NCBI GenBank assembly: GCA_001970955.1
Contig: MPUH01001018.1
Location: 1 to 25,972 of the forward strand
Direction: 5' to 3'
Length of the DNA: 25,972 bases
Source: Stentor coeruleus
Taxonomy: Eukaryota; Ciliophora; Heterotrichea; Heterotrichida; Stentoridae
The translations under genes were made by a program, and so were the position numbers. Every line of letters starts with the position of its first letter. Position 1 is the first letter of the stretch. This document shows, in pieces, positions 1-8,965 of this stretch. The notes beneath the pieces are model-generated. The model was not told the origin of the DNA. It saw only the letters and a list, made by a program, of their open reading frames with translations, and did no database searches.

Positions 1-931
1 TTTAAAGTGTTGAGGAATATTGGGTGTATGTATAAATGTAACTATTTTATATTTAAGAATACTGAAAAAAAAAAATCATACTTGCTGAGTTAAGATAAAA
101 GATTTTTTTCGATAATTGCTATTGAATAAGAGGTTTTGATATAAAATATTAAATGGTTAGACAGTTTTATAAATTAAAGTTAAATAGAAATTTGATTTCA
201 TGAGTTTGGGGATAAACCATTGTTTTTTAAATATAAGATAAGGAAAAACTTTTTAATTACATACTGGAAATCATCTTAAATCCTTTAGAATAAACTTCAA
301 TAAAATTTTTTAGCTATTTTCATGCTTATCTGAATATGACTATTTTTTTGAGTTTATCTATGTTTTAGATTATTTGAAAATTCATGTTGCATTAAACGAG
401 AATTTTTCGATCATAAGTAAATTTTATATCATTGAAGTGTTGTTTATATTTCAAAAGTAGAAACTCATAGGATTTGGTATTTTATAAACTTGTCAAAAAA
501 AAATCAATTTTTTGTATATTTGAATTAATGAACTATGTGCAAATATTAGATTAATCATAAGGTAGCAAGCATTCTTTGTTACGAAACTAAGCTAATATTT
601 CGATGATAATAGTTTTTAATAGCAAACTATTATCATTATTATAGATAAGCTTATAAATCTAAATGAAACCTAATCATAATTCGTTATATAAAAGTAAATC
701 CTATCACAAAAACTATCTTTAATACTTATACATATAAAAAACATTATTTAAACCATAATCCCCATTTTCTAATCTTCATAATTTCATCAACCCACAAAAT
801 TCTCATTATAAAACAATCATATAAACCCCTTATCTAAAAAAAACTTCATCCAGTCAATAAAATAGCAGTTTCAACAACCCTTTTAAACTTAATTTTCTCA
901 TATAATTAAATACAATAATAATATTCTTTTC
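1..931. other. non-coding region, left edge
   Basis: No convincing gene is seen on either strand. Positions about 700-931 are C-rich and G-poor on the plus strand, as are the other regions lying 3' of minus-strand genes in this window. A 13-bp perfect hairpin lies at 603-636. Confidence 0.5.
603..636. repeat. perfect 13-bp inverted repeat, 8-nt loop
   Basis: The arm ATGATAATAGTTT (603-615) is exactly reverse-complemented at 624-636, separated by an 8-nt loop. It lies about 300 nt beyond the stop of the START gene. It has no T-run after it on the minus strand that would suggest a Pol III end; function unknown. Confidence 0.7.
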
Positions 932-1825
932 CTAATCTATGGCTGCATCTTTTTTAAGTACAGTTTGCAAAAAATTATAAAAATCAGGCTTATCTCTAAT
1001 TCGATTTTCATATTCACTACCTTCAAAAGCTAAAACTGTCTGTCTTAATGAGTCCATTACAAAGTACATTATTTGTTTTTTACCAAAATTCAATAACCAT
1101 TCTAGTAATAAGGTATAAGACATCAGACTAGCATTAGCTTGAACGAGGATAGAGACTTTTGTTATATCCTGAGAAATGTATTGGATGAATAGACATCCGA
1201 TTGGAACACTCATTCTAACTGTTTCGAGGTTTTCAGGGGGAAGATCAAAATTTAAGTATTTATCATAAGGTGTTCGCATTATAATTAGCATACCTTGCTT
1301 TTCAGCAACAGGGTATGCAGAAAACTCTAAGAGACATTCTCTGTTAGTAAGAGGCCAAGGAAACCAAAATTGATACTTCATGAGTTTTTTGAACTTAGCT
1401 GGTGCAGCTAAAACTTGTACTTGCGACAAAGCATGAATCCTATATATTTCTTACCAAGACGAAAGAAGGTCGACCTCATTTAACACCGTTAGGGTCCTCA
1501 CAACATTTGACCCAATAAGCACAGACGCTTTTGTATAAAAATCAGCCCCAGAATAATGGCTTTCAACTTTTATATCATTAGACTCTGAGACTAAATCCCA
1601 TTCCGAATTGAAGATATGAGCCAAAGACTCTTCATAAAACAAAGCATCTTCATGATATTTCCTGTATTCTTGATTGGAATTTATCAGACCAAAAACATTT
1701 GGAGACTTTTTTAAGATGCTTTGAATCTCATCGTCAAGAGCAAAAAGACTCTGGAAATCATCTAAATAAAAAGCTTGGGAAAATTGTTCTAGTATTGGAA
1801 TCACCGACTGCATATTTATAGCCAT
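932..1825 (-). CDS. START-domain (SRPBCC fold) lipid-binding protein, two exons
   Basis: Two open reading stretches join through a 15-nt intron (1440-1454) to give 292 residues: exon 1 is 1455-1825, exon 2 is 932-1439, stop TAG. The join restores TGG ATT CAT and reads NEVDLLSSWIHALSQVQVL across the junction, which is the typical START signature (acidic/aromatic stretch, then W). It is followed by a K..W.PWPL.NREC.LE.S.Y segment, also characteristic. START domains bind single lipids or sterols in a hydrophobic cavity; the ligand cannot be told here. There is no signal peptide or membrane segment, so it is probably cytosolic. The start ATG at 1825 is followed by MAINMQSV, and the first 60 residues are a helical leader. 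The family call rests on motif recognition and not on a search. The gene is first in sense of a run of minus-strand genes but has its own long flank. Confidence 0.72.
1440..1454 (-). other. 15-nt spliceosomal intron in START gene
   Basis: On the minus strand the intron reads GTAAGAAATATATAG, 15 nt, GT-AG with GTA start and TAG end. It interrupts the Trp codon (TG|G) and carries an in-frame TAA that would stop an unspliced message. Removing it fuses two reading frames that together make one START-like domain. Introns of 15-16 nt are known in heterotrich ciliates. Confidence 0.85.
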
Positions 1826-2703
1826 TATTATTAAATATACTTGCTCATGTGGGTATGAGATTAAGTAATATGATTTTTATAATAACCTTTTAAAAGTGTT
1901 GGAGGAGATGATAAGATATGTTAAGTGAAGTTTTTTGTAATAAATTAAGTGTTGGTATGAGCTTTTTTTTAAAAAATTGTTAGGAGGATATTTATAGTTG
2001 TTGATAGGATGAAAAAGTTTTAAGAGAGGATATGGAGGATTTTTTGTGTTTTGGAGGAAGAATTGATAAATTTTGGGATGCGCAAGGCGATTTGTGATTG
2101 AGTTTGTGGGGCGTTTTTTGATAGTTTTGGTATGCAGGTTTTATTTTTTTCTTTGTGTATACTTTTTGGGTATAGGAATTGATGTAGATTTCAGATTTTG
2201 GATTTTTGGAGGTGGCTTATAGGATTTATATTCCTTAAAAGATTTATACAGTGTTTTTATGCTGAATTCTGGGTTTTGATTATGAAATTTTCCAATTAAG
2301 TCTTTATGAAGATTAAGTAAGGTTTTTAATTCTATTAACTATGCTAAAAGATTAGTTTATTGAGTGTAAACATAATTATAAGAATTTCTTCTAAGATTTA
2401 ATCTAAAATAGTAGATTTTTTTTGAAGACTCAGTATTTTAAATTATCGACATATTAGTTTAGGATTTTTAGTAAAGCCTCAAGGATAGACATCACAGTTC
2501 ATATAAAATATGATTTTGAACCAAAATCATTTCATTTACTACACAGAATATTCATAAATAACACCTTTTCCAATCTTGCCGGGTTCTTCCAATATCACTA
2601 CAAAGTATCTTCTCTCCTATAAACACCTTTTAAAATTAGCCAAAGCCTTGCTTTGGCTCCAACTAAAAACCCTCAACCATCAAATACTGCAAAATTTAAA
2701 CTA
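1826..2703. other. intergenic region between START and LC8 genes
   Basis: No gene recognised. The left part (about 1840-2200), which is 5' of the START gene, is G-rich and nearly C-free on the plus strand. The right part (about 2460-2703), 3' of the LC8 gene, is C-rich and G-poor. The change of skew in mid-region suggests where one gene's 3' flank gives way to the next gene's 5' flank. A TTATAAAAATC element at about 1871-1881 on the minus strand is a possible TATA-like site. Confidence 0.5.
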
Positions 2704-3021
2704 CTAATAACCTAGCTTGTAAATCATAAACGCATGCTTGCCAATATAAAAGTAAATAAACCTCCGAGCCTCATGCGTGCAATGGCATCCAAACCCTTTC
2801 CCAACAATAACATGCCAGTAAGGCAGCCACTTATCATCAAACCTTTGTTTAATAAACTTAGCCACTTCTTGTCCTTGAGTCTCAATTTCATAAGTAGTAG
2901 TCGCTTCTTTAGCAATTTTTACAGCATCTTCTAGCATATCATCAGGCATATCAGGTGGCCATAAAACCCTAGCATCCATAAACGGCCTTAAATCTTCTTT
3001 GTTTTCCCCAATCTGTGCCAT
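2704..3021 (-). CDS. LC8-type dynein light chain (DYNLL family)
   Basis: This 105-residue protein has the LC8 core: a two-helix N-terminal part (MLEDAVKIAKEATTTYE and EVAKFIKQRFDDKW) followed by WHVIVGKGFGCHCTHEARRF and FIYFYIGKHAF, the beta-strands of the dimer and target groove. Canonical LC8 is about 89-92 residues. This one has some 12 extra residues at the N-terminus, and Met15 is an alternative start. LC8 dimers act as a hub in axonemal and cytoplasmic dyneins and in radial spokes, where they bind TQT-type motifs and hold partners together. The core diverges from the usual sequence (GKGFGCHCTHE in place of GxxFGSYVTHE), so it is probably an axonemal paralogue and not the general LC8. 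Stop TAG. The ATG lies only 11 nt after the stop codon of the upstream MBL gene. Confidence 0.9.
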   Translation of the reverse strand: MAQIGENKEDLRPFMDARVLWPPDMPDDMLEDAVKIAKEATTTYEIETQGQEVAKFIKQRFDDKWLPYWHVIVGKGFGCHCTHEARRFIYFYIGKHAFMIYKLGY

Positions 3022-3032
3022 AATATTACTTA

Positions 3033-3935
3033 CTAAAGTAAATTAACCGGGATCTTAAAGTAAACAACATCGTTACTTTCTGGTTCTGGTAACTTCCCAT
3101 TCCTTAAATTAACCTGTAGACTTTGCATTATGAGTTTTGGTAGGCTTAGTTTTGCATCTCTTCCTTTTCTCCAAGTCACAAATTCTTCTTTTGTTGTTTT
3201 TATGTTCATTTGCTTATTGTGATGTTTTTCAGAAAATACTGTAGTTTCCCAAGCTGGTTTTCTAGATTCAGTACCATAATCATGTCCTACAAAAACCCTA
3301 TGGGTATCTGGAAGTTCAAAGATTTTTTTGATACTGTTGTAGAGCTCTTCAGCTGAACCTCCTGGAAAGTCGCATCGTGCTGTTCCGAAATCAGGCATAA
3401 AGATTGTATCCCCAGTAAACACAGCATCTCCAACAACATAAACCATACACGCAGGGGTATGTCCAGGTGTAGAAATAGCTTTAAATTCTAAATCTCCAAC
3501 TGAAAATTTATCTCCATCTCGAAGCAAAATATCAAATTCTGAGCCTTTTAATGAAATGTTTTTCAAATTAAGTGCTTTAGCAAATGTTTCTTGGACCTTA
3601 ACCACATTAGCCCCAATAACACTTTTAGCTTCAGGGAAAGCTTTTTTCAACACTTGTGCACCAGTAAGATGGTCAGCATGAATATGAGTTTCTAATATAT
3701 GAGATAAAGTCCAATGATGTGATCTGATTTTTGATATAACTTTGTCTACATGATTTGTTGATGAACGATGATTGACTGAGTCATAATCTAAAACAGAGTC
3801 AATTACAGCAGCATGTCCTGTATGATTAGATGAGACTATGTAGCAGCAGGTATTTGTATCTTCATGAAATAAACACTCAACTTTAGGTTTGTGGGATGAG
3901 GAGAAGGCCCGACGAAAGAAAATTCTGCTAAGCAT
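3033..3935 (-). CDS. MBL-fold persulfide dioxygenase-like hydrolase, mitochondrial
   Basis: The protein has 300 residues. A metallo-beta-lactamase fold is shown by THIHADH (metal ligands His84, His86, Asp88, His89), STPGHT (His159), FTGDT (Asp176) and GHDYG (His218). The N-terminal CLFHEDTNTCCYIVSS and DSVLDYDS and the C-terminal RDAKL..P and YFKIPVN blocks match the persulfide-dioxygenase/Blh-like branch of the ETHE1 relatives better than classical glyoxalase II. Such enzymes oxidise glutathione persulfide in sulfide detoxification with a single iron. The first 16 residues (MLSRIFFRRAFSSSHK) are Arg/Ser-rich, without acidic residues, and look like a mitochondrial presequence, which fits that pathway. 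Length and ligands are complete, so it should be active. Stop TAG. The 5' flank (3936-4110) is G-rich on plus and contains a CCCTATAAAACC element (about 4009-4020, minus). Confidence 0.87.
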   Translation of the reverse strand: MLSRIFFRRAFSSSHKPKVECLFHEDTNTCCYIVSSNHTGHAAVIDSVLDYDSVNHRSSTNHVDKVISKIRSHHWTLSHILETHIHADHLTGAQVLKKAFPEAKSVIGANVVKVQETFAKALNLKNISLKGSEFDILLRDGDKFSVGDLEFKAISTPGHTPACMVYVVGDAVFTGDTIFMPDFGTARCDFPGGSAEELYNSIKKIFELPDTHRVFVGHDYGTESRKPAWETTVFSEKHHNKQMNIKTTKEEFVTWRKGRDAKLSLPKLIMQSLQVNLRNGKLPEPESNDVVYFKIPVNLL

Positions 3936-4940
3936 ATTTATGTCAACAAAGCTTAAAAATGGTTTTTATATATGACAGGGATTTTTACGGGTTTTTTTGA
4001 TGATGAGGGTTGGTTTTATAGGGAAAATATAGAGGAAGATAACTGAAATTATATGGATTTTATATGAAGAATATATAAGGATATGTAGTTTATGATTAGA
4101 TTATAAAAGTTGTATGCTTATAAACAGACTATGTTTTCATTAATATTAGATTATAATAATCTTTTGGCTGATATTGAAGTCTTGAATTCTTATGTATAAT
4201 TTTTTTTCTTCTCATATTAGGTATTAGATTCTTAGAATAGATATTGTATAAATACTCTATAGAAGTAAATTGGGGAAATTATTTTTATTGTGAAATACTC
4301 ATATTAGTCTTAACTCTTAAAGGTTTTTGATTTTCTTTGGCTATGCTAATTCTTTGAACTTATGCTTTGTAAAATGTTATTCTATCTTTTCATAAAACTT
4401 TGACTATCAATTTCAATTGGCATCTTCCTGTTTTTTCGCATTTGTCAATGATATAATAGATATAATTAAAATCAAGGCTTTCTTGAAATTAGGCAATAAA
4501 TGCATAAACTGGTGTTTTAGCGAAACTTGCAATAAATGCAACATTAAGTTGTAACAGGTTACAACATAGGAGAAACGAATTCATCATTAGAAAATGTTAG
4601 GAAATTATTAGTAGCGGATATGATAACGTCTTCTTTGCAATCTGAAATAGGGTTTTCACTTAAAGTATAGTTATTGAATCTAATATCTCTAGGGAAAATT
4701 TCTAATAAAAATGAAAGATGTAAAGGGATGATATATACAGATTTATTATATATAATTAGTAGCATTATATTTTTATACATACAAATATTCACACTATTAA
4801 AACTATTGCTATCGGGGTTGGATTTTCACCTTTTGACTAATGAATTAGATGCTAGTTTATGTAATTCTAGTTTCAGATATATTCAAATTAACTTATTTCA
4901 CTTTACAATATTAGCAATCAAACCATCTTATATAAAAAAC
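3936..4940. other. intergenic region between MBL and RSPH3 genes
   Basis: No recognised gene. The minus strand between about 4290 and 4870 has open stretches in alternating frames, the longest being 4559-4792 or slightly more, with no family resemblance that I can name. It could be a decayed gene or chance. A direct repeat GCAATAAATGCA occurs at 4493-4504 and 4529-4540, and a palindrome lies at 4548-4565. The last 70 bases before 4941 are C-rich like other 3' flanks. Confidence 0.4.
4548..4565. repeat. palindrome GTTGTAAC-AG-GTTACAAC
   Basis: Two perfect 8-nt inverted arms are separated by 2 nt. It is close to a near-perfect symmetrical operator-like site, but nothing nearby shows a role. 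Confidence 0.6.
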
Positions 4941-7256
4941 CTAATCATTATTCTCTTCATTATCAATATTTTCCAACACTGGTGCTGGTTCAGGTTTTTT
5001 CATATCAAATGCAAGGTCTTTAATTGTCTGCGTTTTCAACACCCAATTGATTTTCTTAATAGGTTTGTTTTTGATTAAAATCTCCATACCTAAATCCCAG
5101 TTCGATATTAAATCACGATCCACATTTCGATATAAAGTATTATACAAACTTTCAACTGTATCTTTTTCAATATCAATATGAAATGGCCCAAATGTTCTAC
5201 TAGGATATGTAGGAGGTGGGGGGATATACTCAGCCATTTTTATTGGTTCCTCTATAGTTTTCCCTTTAGCTGGTCTTTTTTTCTTCTTTTTACTGCCAGA
5301 TGGGTCATTTTCTTCCATATGTTTTTTGTATTCGATTTCTTGTACAGCTTTCATTGTCCTATAGTTTATAAGTCCTTCTGTTAATTGTTTTGTATAAATA
5401 TGGCATTCGTTTAAAAGTCCTTTGACCATTGATTTCGCTTCTTCTAAACCTTTGGTTATGGGAAGATTATACATTTCTAATACCCAATGGACGATGTCAG
5501 GGGGCATTTCAACGACAGGATTGTCGTTTATTATGCTAACTTTGAGGTTACGAGGGTTTTTTTCTTGTTTGTAAATACGGTAGGCTAGGTAAAGAGGAAG
5601 AACATTGCCATTTTCATCTGAAGGGAACTCGTCAGGTTTAATGTTTCTTGAGTCGAGTTTCTGACTTGTAGCAAAGTCTGTGAGGTGATATTTAGCATAT
5701 TTAAACTCAGTAGGTGTTGGTCTAACAGAATAAGTATACAAAAATATATTATGAACTTCCTGTGGCAATGAGGGCAAAGTGACAATAAACTCCTCATCCG
5801 TTGAAGTCTTCTTCGTTAAATCCCTACTATTAGGATTAACTCTTACCCCAGAGAACTTTTCACTATTCGAACTATCTGCTGTAAACAACAACTCCCCATT
5901 TTCAGAATAAAACTCTACTAAAAACCCATACTTCCTCAAATCTTTTGGTGTATCTTGTGTAGGATGATTAGCAATACAAAAACCAATCCTTTTAATATCA
6001 TCAATAATAAAACAAGGAAACTTACACCAATCAGGCTTTTCATCTTTAGGTTCATCTACAATAACTGAAACCTCTTCTCCTTCTTTTTTCTCAGGATCTT
6101 TCAAAAGCATACTATCAGATAAATTCTCTGGGTACTCTTCACCTTTCAATAAAAAACCTATGCGCTTTGTGAACTCAGATTGGACATAAAATTTTGGGTT
6201 GTTATAAAGAAATCTAATAAAACGTTTGGTTTCTGAATAGTTTATATTCCTTATTTGCTCTTTTCTTGACTTCTGTTTGTGTTGTTTGACGATTTTTTCC
6301 CTTTTTCCTATTAACGATTCAAGAGTTACATGGCACATTTCATCTGGGATTACTTGTAAGGAATTTTTAGATGAAACATATGTTTCTGAGCCTTCGAGGA
6401 TATAGGGTAAATAGATATCTTCAAGGATTTTTAGTATATAATCTGGTTGGATTGTTGGGTCTGTAAACTCTTCAAGTACTGATGGGAAAAGAGGAGCTAG
6501 GAAATCTTTTGCTATATTGAGGTTCTTGAATTTAGTTAAGAGATTTGTTGTTCTTATATATTTAGAACGAGCTGCTTGTACTTCAAGATTCTTTTTATGG
6601 ATTCTCTCAGCTTCTTCTTTTACCATATGCGCCCATGCTTTTTCTTCTTCAACTTTTCTTGCCCGATTTTCAACTTTAAATTGTGCCATTGCCCCTAATT
6701 CAGACTCTTCTTCTACTTCAAGCAAGGCTTGTTCAAGAGTTTTGCTAGTCAGTACATTAAGAATCGGTTGGACTTCTTTATTAAATGAGAATAAGTCCCC
6801 ATCTTCAATCTGCGTGCAAACATCTTTTCCTGTTTTTTTAGGAACATATATTGGATCAGGAGGTTTTGGTAAGAACTTATCAGTTTGTGCTTCAACTTCT
6901 GAATTATCAGGTTTAATATCTTTTTGATCTGTAAGGAAATATTGAAGATCAACTTCGATTCTTCCAGTTGCTGCTGGGCGAATATCATAAGGTGACTGTT
7001 TGGTTTTACTTTTTTTAAATGCTTCCAATTGCCTTTTCATCATTTCTTCTTGCTTACGTTCTTTTTCTTTTTGTAAGTGCAATTCTTCTTGTTCTTGAGG
7101 ACTAAGCACTGGACGTATATTGTGGATATCATGAACATGTCCTCTGAAAACCCTCTTGTCGTACATAAGATTCATAGTCATACGATCTTCAGGTTTGAAT
7201 TTTTCAGTTCTAGTTGACACAATTCTAGGCTCAGAGTTAAATGAATATGCTGCCAT
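4941..7256 (-). CDS. RSPH3: Radial spoke protein 3 (RSPH3) with long C-terminal extension
   Basis: This is a 771-residue axonemal protein. Residues about 1-300 follow RSPH3: MYDKRVFRGHVHDIHN (31-46), a basic/acidic helix (about 53-82), EAQTDKFLPKPPDPIYVPK (122-140), the near-invariant GKDVCTQIEDGDLF.F..EV.P.L..L..KTLEQALLEV (143-181) and a helix-rich tail with IL.ILEDIYLPYILE (274-288). In known spokes RSPH3 forms the dimeric stalk core, anchors PKA and binds LC8. About 470 further residues follow that are not part of human or algal RSPH3. At about 423-512 is a beta-rich block (RKYGFLVEFY, LP.LPQEVHNIFLYTYSV) that resembles the TerD-like fold; 655-666 is a Lys-rich stretch; 741-744 is KTQT. 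TQT-type motifs (VEAQTD at 121-126, KTQTI at 741-745) are candidate LC8 sites, and an LC8 gene lies 1.9 kb away. Stop TAG. The ATG at 7256 and 13 codons recur upstream across an N (7323). Confidence 0.88.
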   Translation of the reverse strand: MAAYSFNSEPRIVSTRTEKFKPEDRMTMNLMYDKRVFRGHVHDIHNIRPVLSPQEQEELHLQKEKERKQEEMMKRQLEAFKKSKTKQSPYDIRPAATGRIEVDLQYFLTDQKDIKPDNSEVEAQTDKFLPKPPDPIYVPKKTGKDVCTQIEDGDLFSFNKEVQPILNVLTSKTLEQALLEVEEESELGAMAQFKVENRARKVEEEKAWAHMVKEEAERIHKKNLEVQAARSKYIRTTNLLTKFKNLNIAKDFLAPLFPSVLEEFTDPTIQPDYILKILEDIYLPYILEGSETYVSSKNSLQVIPDEMCHVTLESLIGKREKIVKQHKQKSRKEQIRNINYSETKRFIRFLYNNPKFYVQSEFTKRIGFLLKGEEYPENLSDSMLLKDPEKKEGEEVSVIVDEPKDEKPDWCKFPCFIIDDIKRIGFCIANHPTQDTPKDLRKYGFLVEFYSENGELLFTADSSNSEKFSGVRVNPNSRDLTKKTSTDEEFIVTLPSLPQEVHNIFLYTYSVRPTPTEFKYAKYHLTDFATSQKLDSRNIKPDEFPSDENGNVLPLYLAYRIYKQEKNPRNLKVSIINDNPVVEMPPDIVHWVLEMYNLPITKGLEEAKSMVKGLLNECHIYTKQLTEGLINYRTMKAVQEIEYKKHMEENDPSGSKKKKKRPAKGKTIEEPIKMAEYIPPPPTYPSRTFGPFHIDIEKDTVESLYNTLYRNVDRDLISNWDLGMEILIKNKPIKKINWVLKTQTIKDLAFDMKKPEPAPVLENIDNEENND

Positions 7257-7392
7257 AACTGTTTATTAAAAGATGGATAGGTTTGGGTCTTATAGAAATT
7301 TTGTGAGGAATTTTGAGGATTTNACACAATTCTAGGCTCAGAGTTAAATGAATATGCTGCCATAACTGTTTATTAAAAGATGGATAGGTTTG
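7217..7392. repeat. 69-nt exact direct duplication around a single N (probable assembly join)
   Basis: Positions 7217-7285 and 7324-7392 are identical; the unresolved base N is at 7323, directly before the second copy. Both copies contain the RSPH3 start codon and its first 13 codons. After the repeat the two copies run into different sequence. This is the typical look of two contig ends that overlapped but were joined instead of merged. Confidence 0.8.
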
Positions 7393-7720
7393 ATGTTTTT
7401 GATATGTTGGAAGAATTGATATTAGTGAATTGACTTTTATAGTTTAGATAATTGGCAGATGAGATTTTTTATAAGATGATAAGAGGATATTTTTATAAGA
7501 TTTGTATAAATTAGGTGCTTATATAAAAAGGAGAGTAAGGAAATTATAATGTCGGGTTATATAATAGCATAAGAAGTTTAGGATTAAAAAAGTATATGTT
7601 TAGGAAATAATGCCTACTATAAAATATTTTATTTTAATTGTAAAATCTATATAGTAAAGCAAAAAATATACTCAATTGTTATTAGCTTCATTTTATCTAA
7701 GCTTAATATTCTCTTAATAA
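7257..7720. other. divergent intergenic region between RSPH3 and GT69 genes
   Basis: Apart from the duplication there is no gene. The left half is G-rich on plus (5' side of RSPH3) with CTATAAAAGTC (about 7433-7443, minus) and TTATAAAAATATCC (about 7489-7502, minus). On the plus strand CTATAAAA lies at 7617-7624, 97 nt before the GT69 start. These are possible TATA-like elements of the divergent genes. Confidence 0.45.
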
Positions 7721-8965
7721 ATGCTCAAAAAGTTTGGGAAATATATGCTTGTTATTCTTTCAATTATAACCTTCCTCTGCTGTTATTTATATACACAACC
7801 AAGCCACAACCTACTTGACCTAGACCAAGACTACAATTTTTTTATTGCCGCAAATTTCTATAACAGTGAATCTAGTCTCCAATACTCTTTACCAGAGTTG
7901 AAAAAAGTAATTTCTATGCTCAATCGTGGGGACAACATCTTTATCAGTTTTGCTGAAAACGGGTCAAAAGACAACACATTTATGATCCTTCAAGACTTTC
8001 TCAATAACACAAATGTCCGATATAATCTTCTACACTGCAATGAATCAGGCATTTTAAACTGGAAAATGAGAACAATTTTAGGAGAAAAACACACATTAAA
8101 AGCTGTGAAAAATCTACCTGCATTAAGGTATGCAAGGATGGCTATGTTAAGAAATCTAGCTTTAAAACCTCTTTATAACAACCCATTTACTAATGGTTTA
8201 CCTATAAAAGTTCTGTTTTTAAATGATATTTACTTCACAGCAACTGATTTACTAAATCTTATTAGCACACGCAAAGGAAATTACGATATTGCTTGCGGCT
8301 TGGATTTTTACTATCAATTCTACGATATTTTAGTATCTAGGGACATCAAAGGCCATTGGTTTTCAGGATTTTATCCATTTTTCCATGACCTGAAGTCTAG
8401 AGAAAATCTAACTTCGTCTCTACCAATAAAAGTTCAATCCTGCTGGAATGGTATGGTTTCTATGAATGCTGAAGGTTTTTTAAATAAATCTATAATGTTT
8501 AGAGGAAGGGAATATAATTATAAAGATACTTGTGAATGTGTTCAAAGTGAATGTTTGCTTATATGTGTAGATTTTATAAGAGCAGGTCTTGATCAGATAT
8601 ATATAAACCCTAATGTTAGGGTTAGTTATGAATGGAAATATTATATGATGCATAATTTCCCATTGCTAAGATTTTTAGTAGAAGTTTATCAGAGTTTGTT
8701 TTTTGAGTATGATGATGGGAAAAGGACTTTGATTGATGATAATGTGGGAAATGTTGATGGGGAGAAGGGAGGAGTTATGAGAATTGGGTGTGATATGCCA
8801 CCTTATTGGGAAAACTATAAGACTAATAAGTTTATTAACATACAAAAAGGGACTTGTGAGGTGCCGCCATTAGAATTTGAAGCTTATAGAAATTATGAAA
8901 AGTGGCTGGAGTTTGAAAAGGAATATTATGTAATGTATGAGAAGAACTTTTTAAACAAATGCTAA
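7721..8965 (+). CDS. GT69/CAP59-like type II membrane glycosyltransferase
   Basis: The protein has 414 residues. A short basic N-terminus (MLKKFGKY) is followed by one hydrophobic segment (8-24), so it is a type II membrane protein with a lumenal catalytic part, as in the Golgi. The body shows the CAP59 mannosyltransferase (GT69) pattern: ISFAENGSKDNT (75-86), a RYARMAMLRNLALKPL block (136-151), VLFLNDIYF with the likely metal-binding Asp (164-172), ACGLDFYYQFYDILVSRDIKG (191-211), VQSCWNGMVSMNA (238-250), ECLLICVDF (277-285) and NVRVSYEW (298-305). The best known relatives are the fungal alpha-1,3-mannosyltransferases of capsule synthesis; related enzymes occur in several protists. The acceptor here is unknown, perhaps a surface glycoconjugate. 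All key blocks are present and the length is normal. Stop TAA. It reads away from RSPH3. Confidence 0.78.
   Translation: MLKKFGKYMLVILSIITFLCCYLYTQPSHNLLDLDQDYNFFIAANFYNSESSLQYSLPELKKVISMLNRGDNIFISFAENGSKDNTFMILQDFLNNTNVRYNLLHCNESGILNWKMRTILGEKHTLKAVKNLPALRYARMAMLRNLALKPLYNNPFTNGLPIKVLFLNDIYFTATDLLNLISTRKGNYDIACGLDFYYQFYDILVSRDIKGHWFSGFYPFFHDLKSRENLTSSLPIKVQSCWNGMVSMNAEGFLNKSIMFRGREYNYKDTCECVQSECLLICVDFIRAGLDQIYINPNVRVSYEWKYYMMHNFPLLRFLVEVYQSLFFEYDDGKRTLIDDNVGNVDGEKGGVMRIGCDMPPYWENYKTNKFINIQKGTCEVPPLEFEAYRNYEKWLEFEKEYYVMYEKNFLNKC

Noticed and set aside
3019..3048. Intron linking the MBL and LC8 reading frames into one fusion protein
   Set aside because: No 15- or 16-nt GT...AG segment removes the TAG and joins the frames; the one 15-nt candidate (GTTAA...TAG) leaves a TAA behind it.
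4559..4792. 77-residue open stretch on minus as an intact gene
   Set aside because: It begins at a non-ATG codon and has no recognisable domain; kept only as part of a possible relic region.
4674..5078. 134-residue open stretch on plus
   Set aside because: It runs antisense into the C-terminal coding part of RSPH3 and has a random hydrophobic composition.
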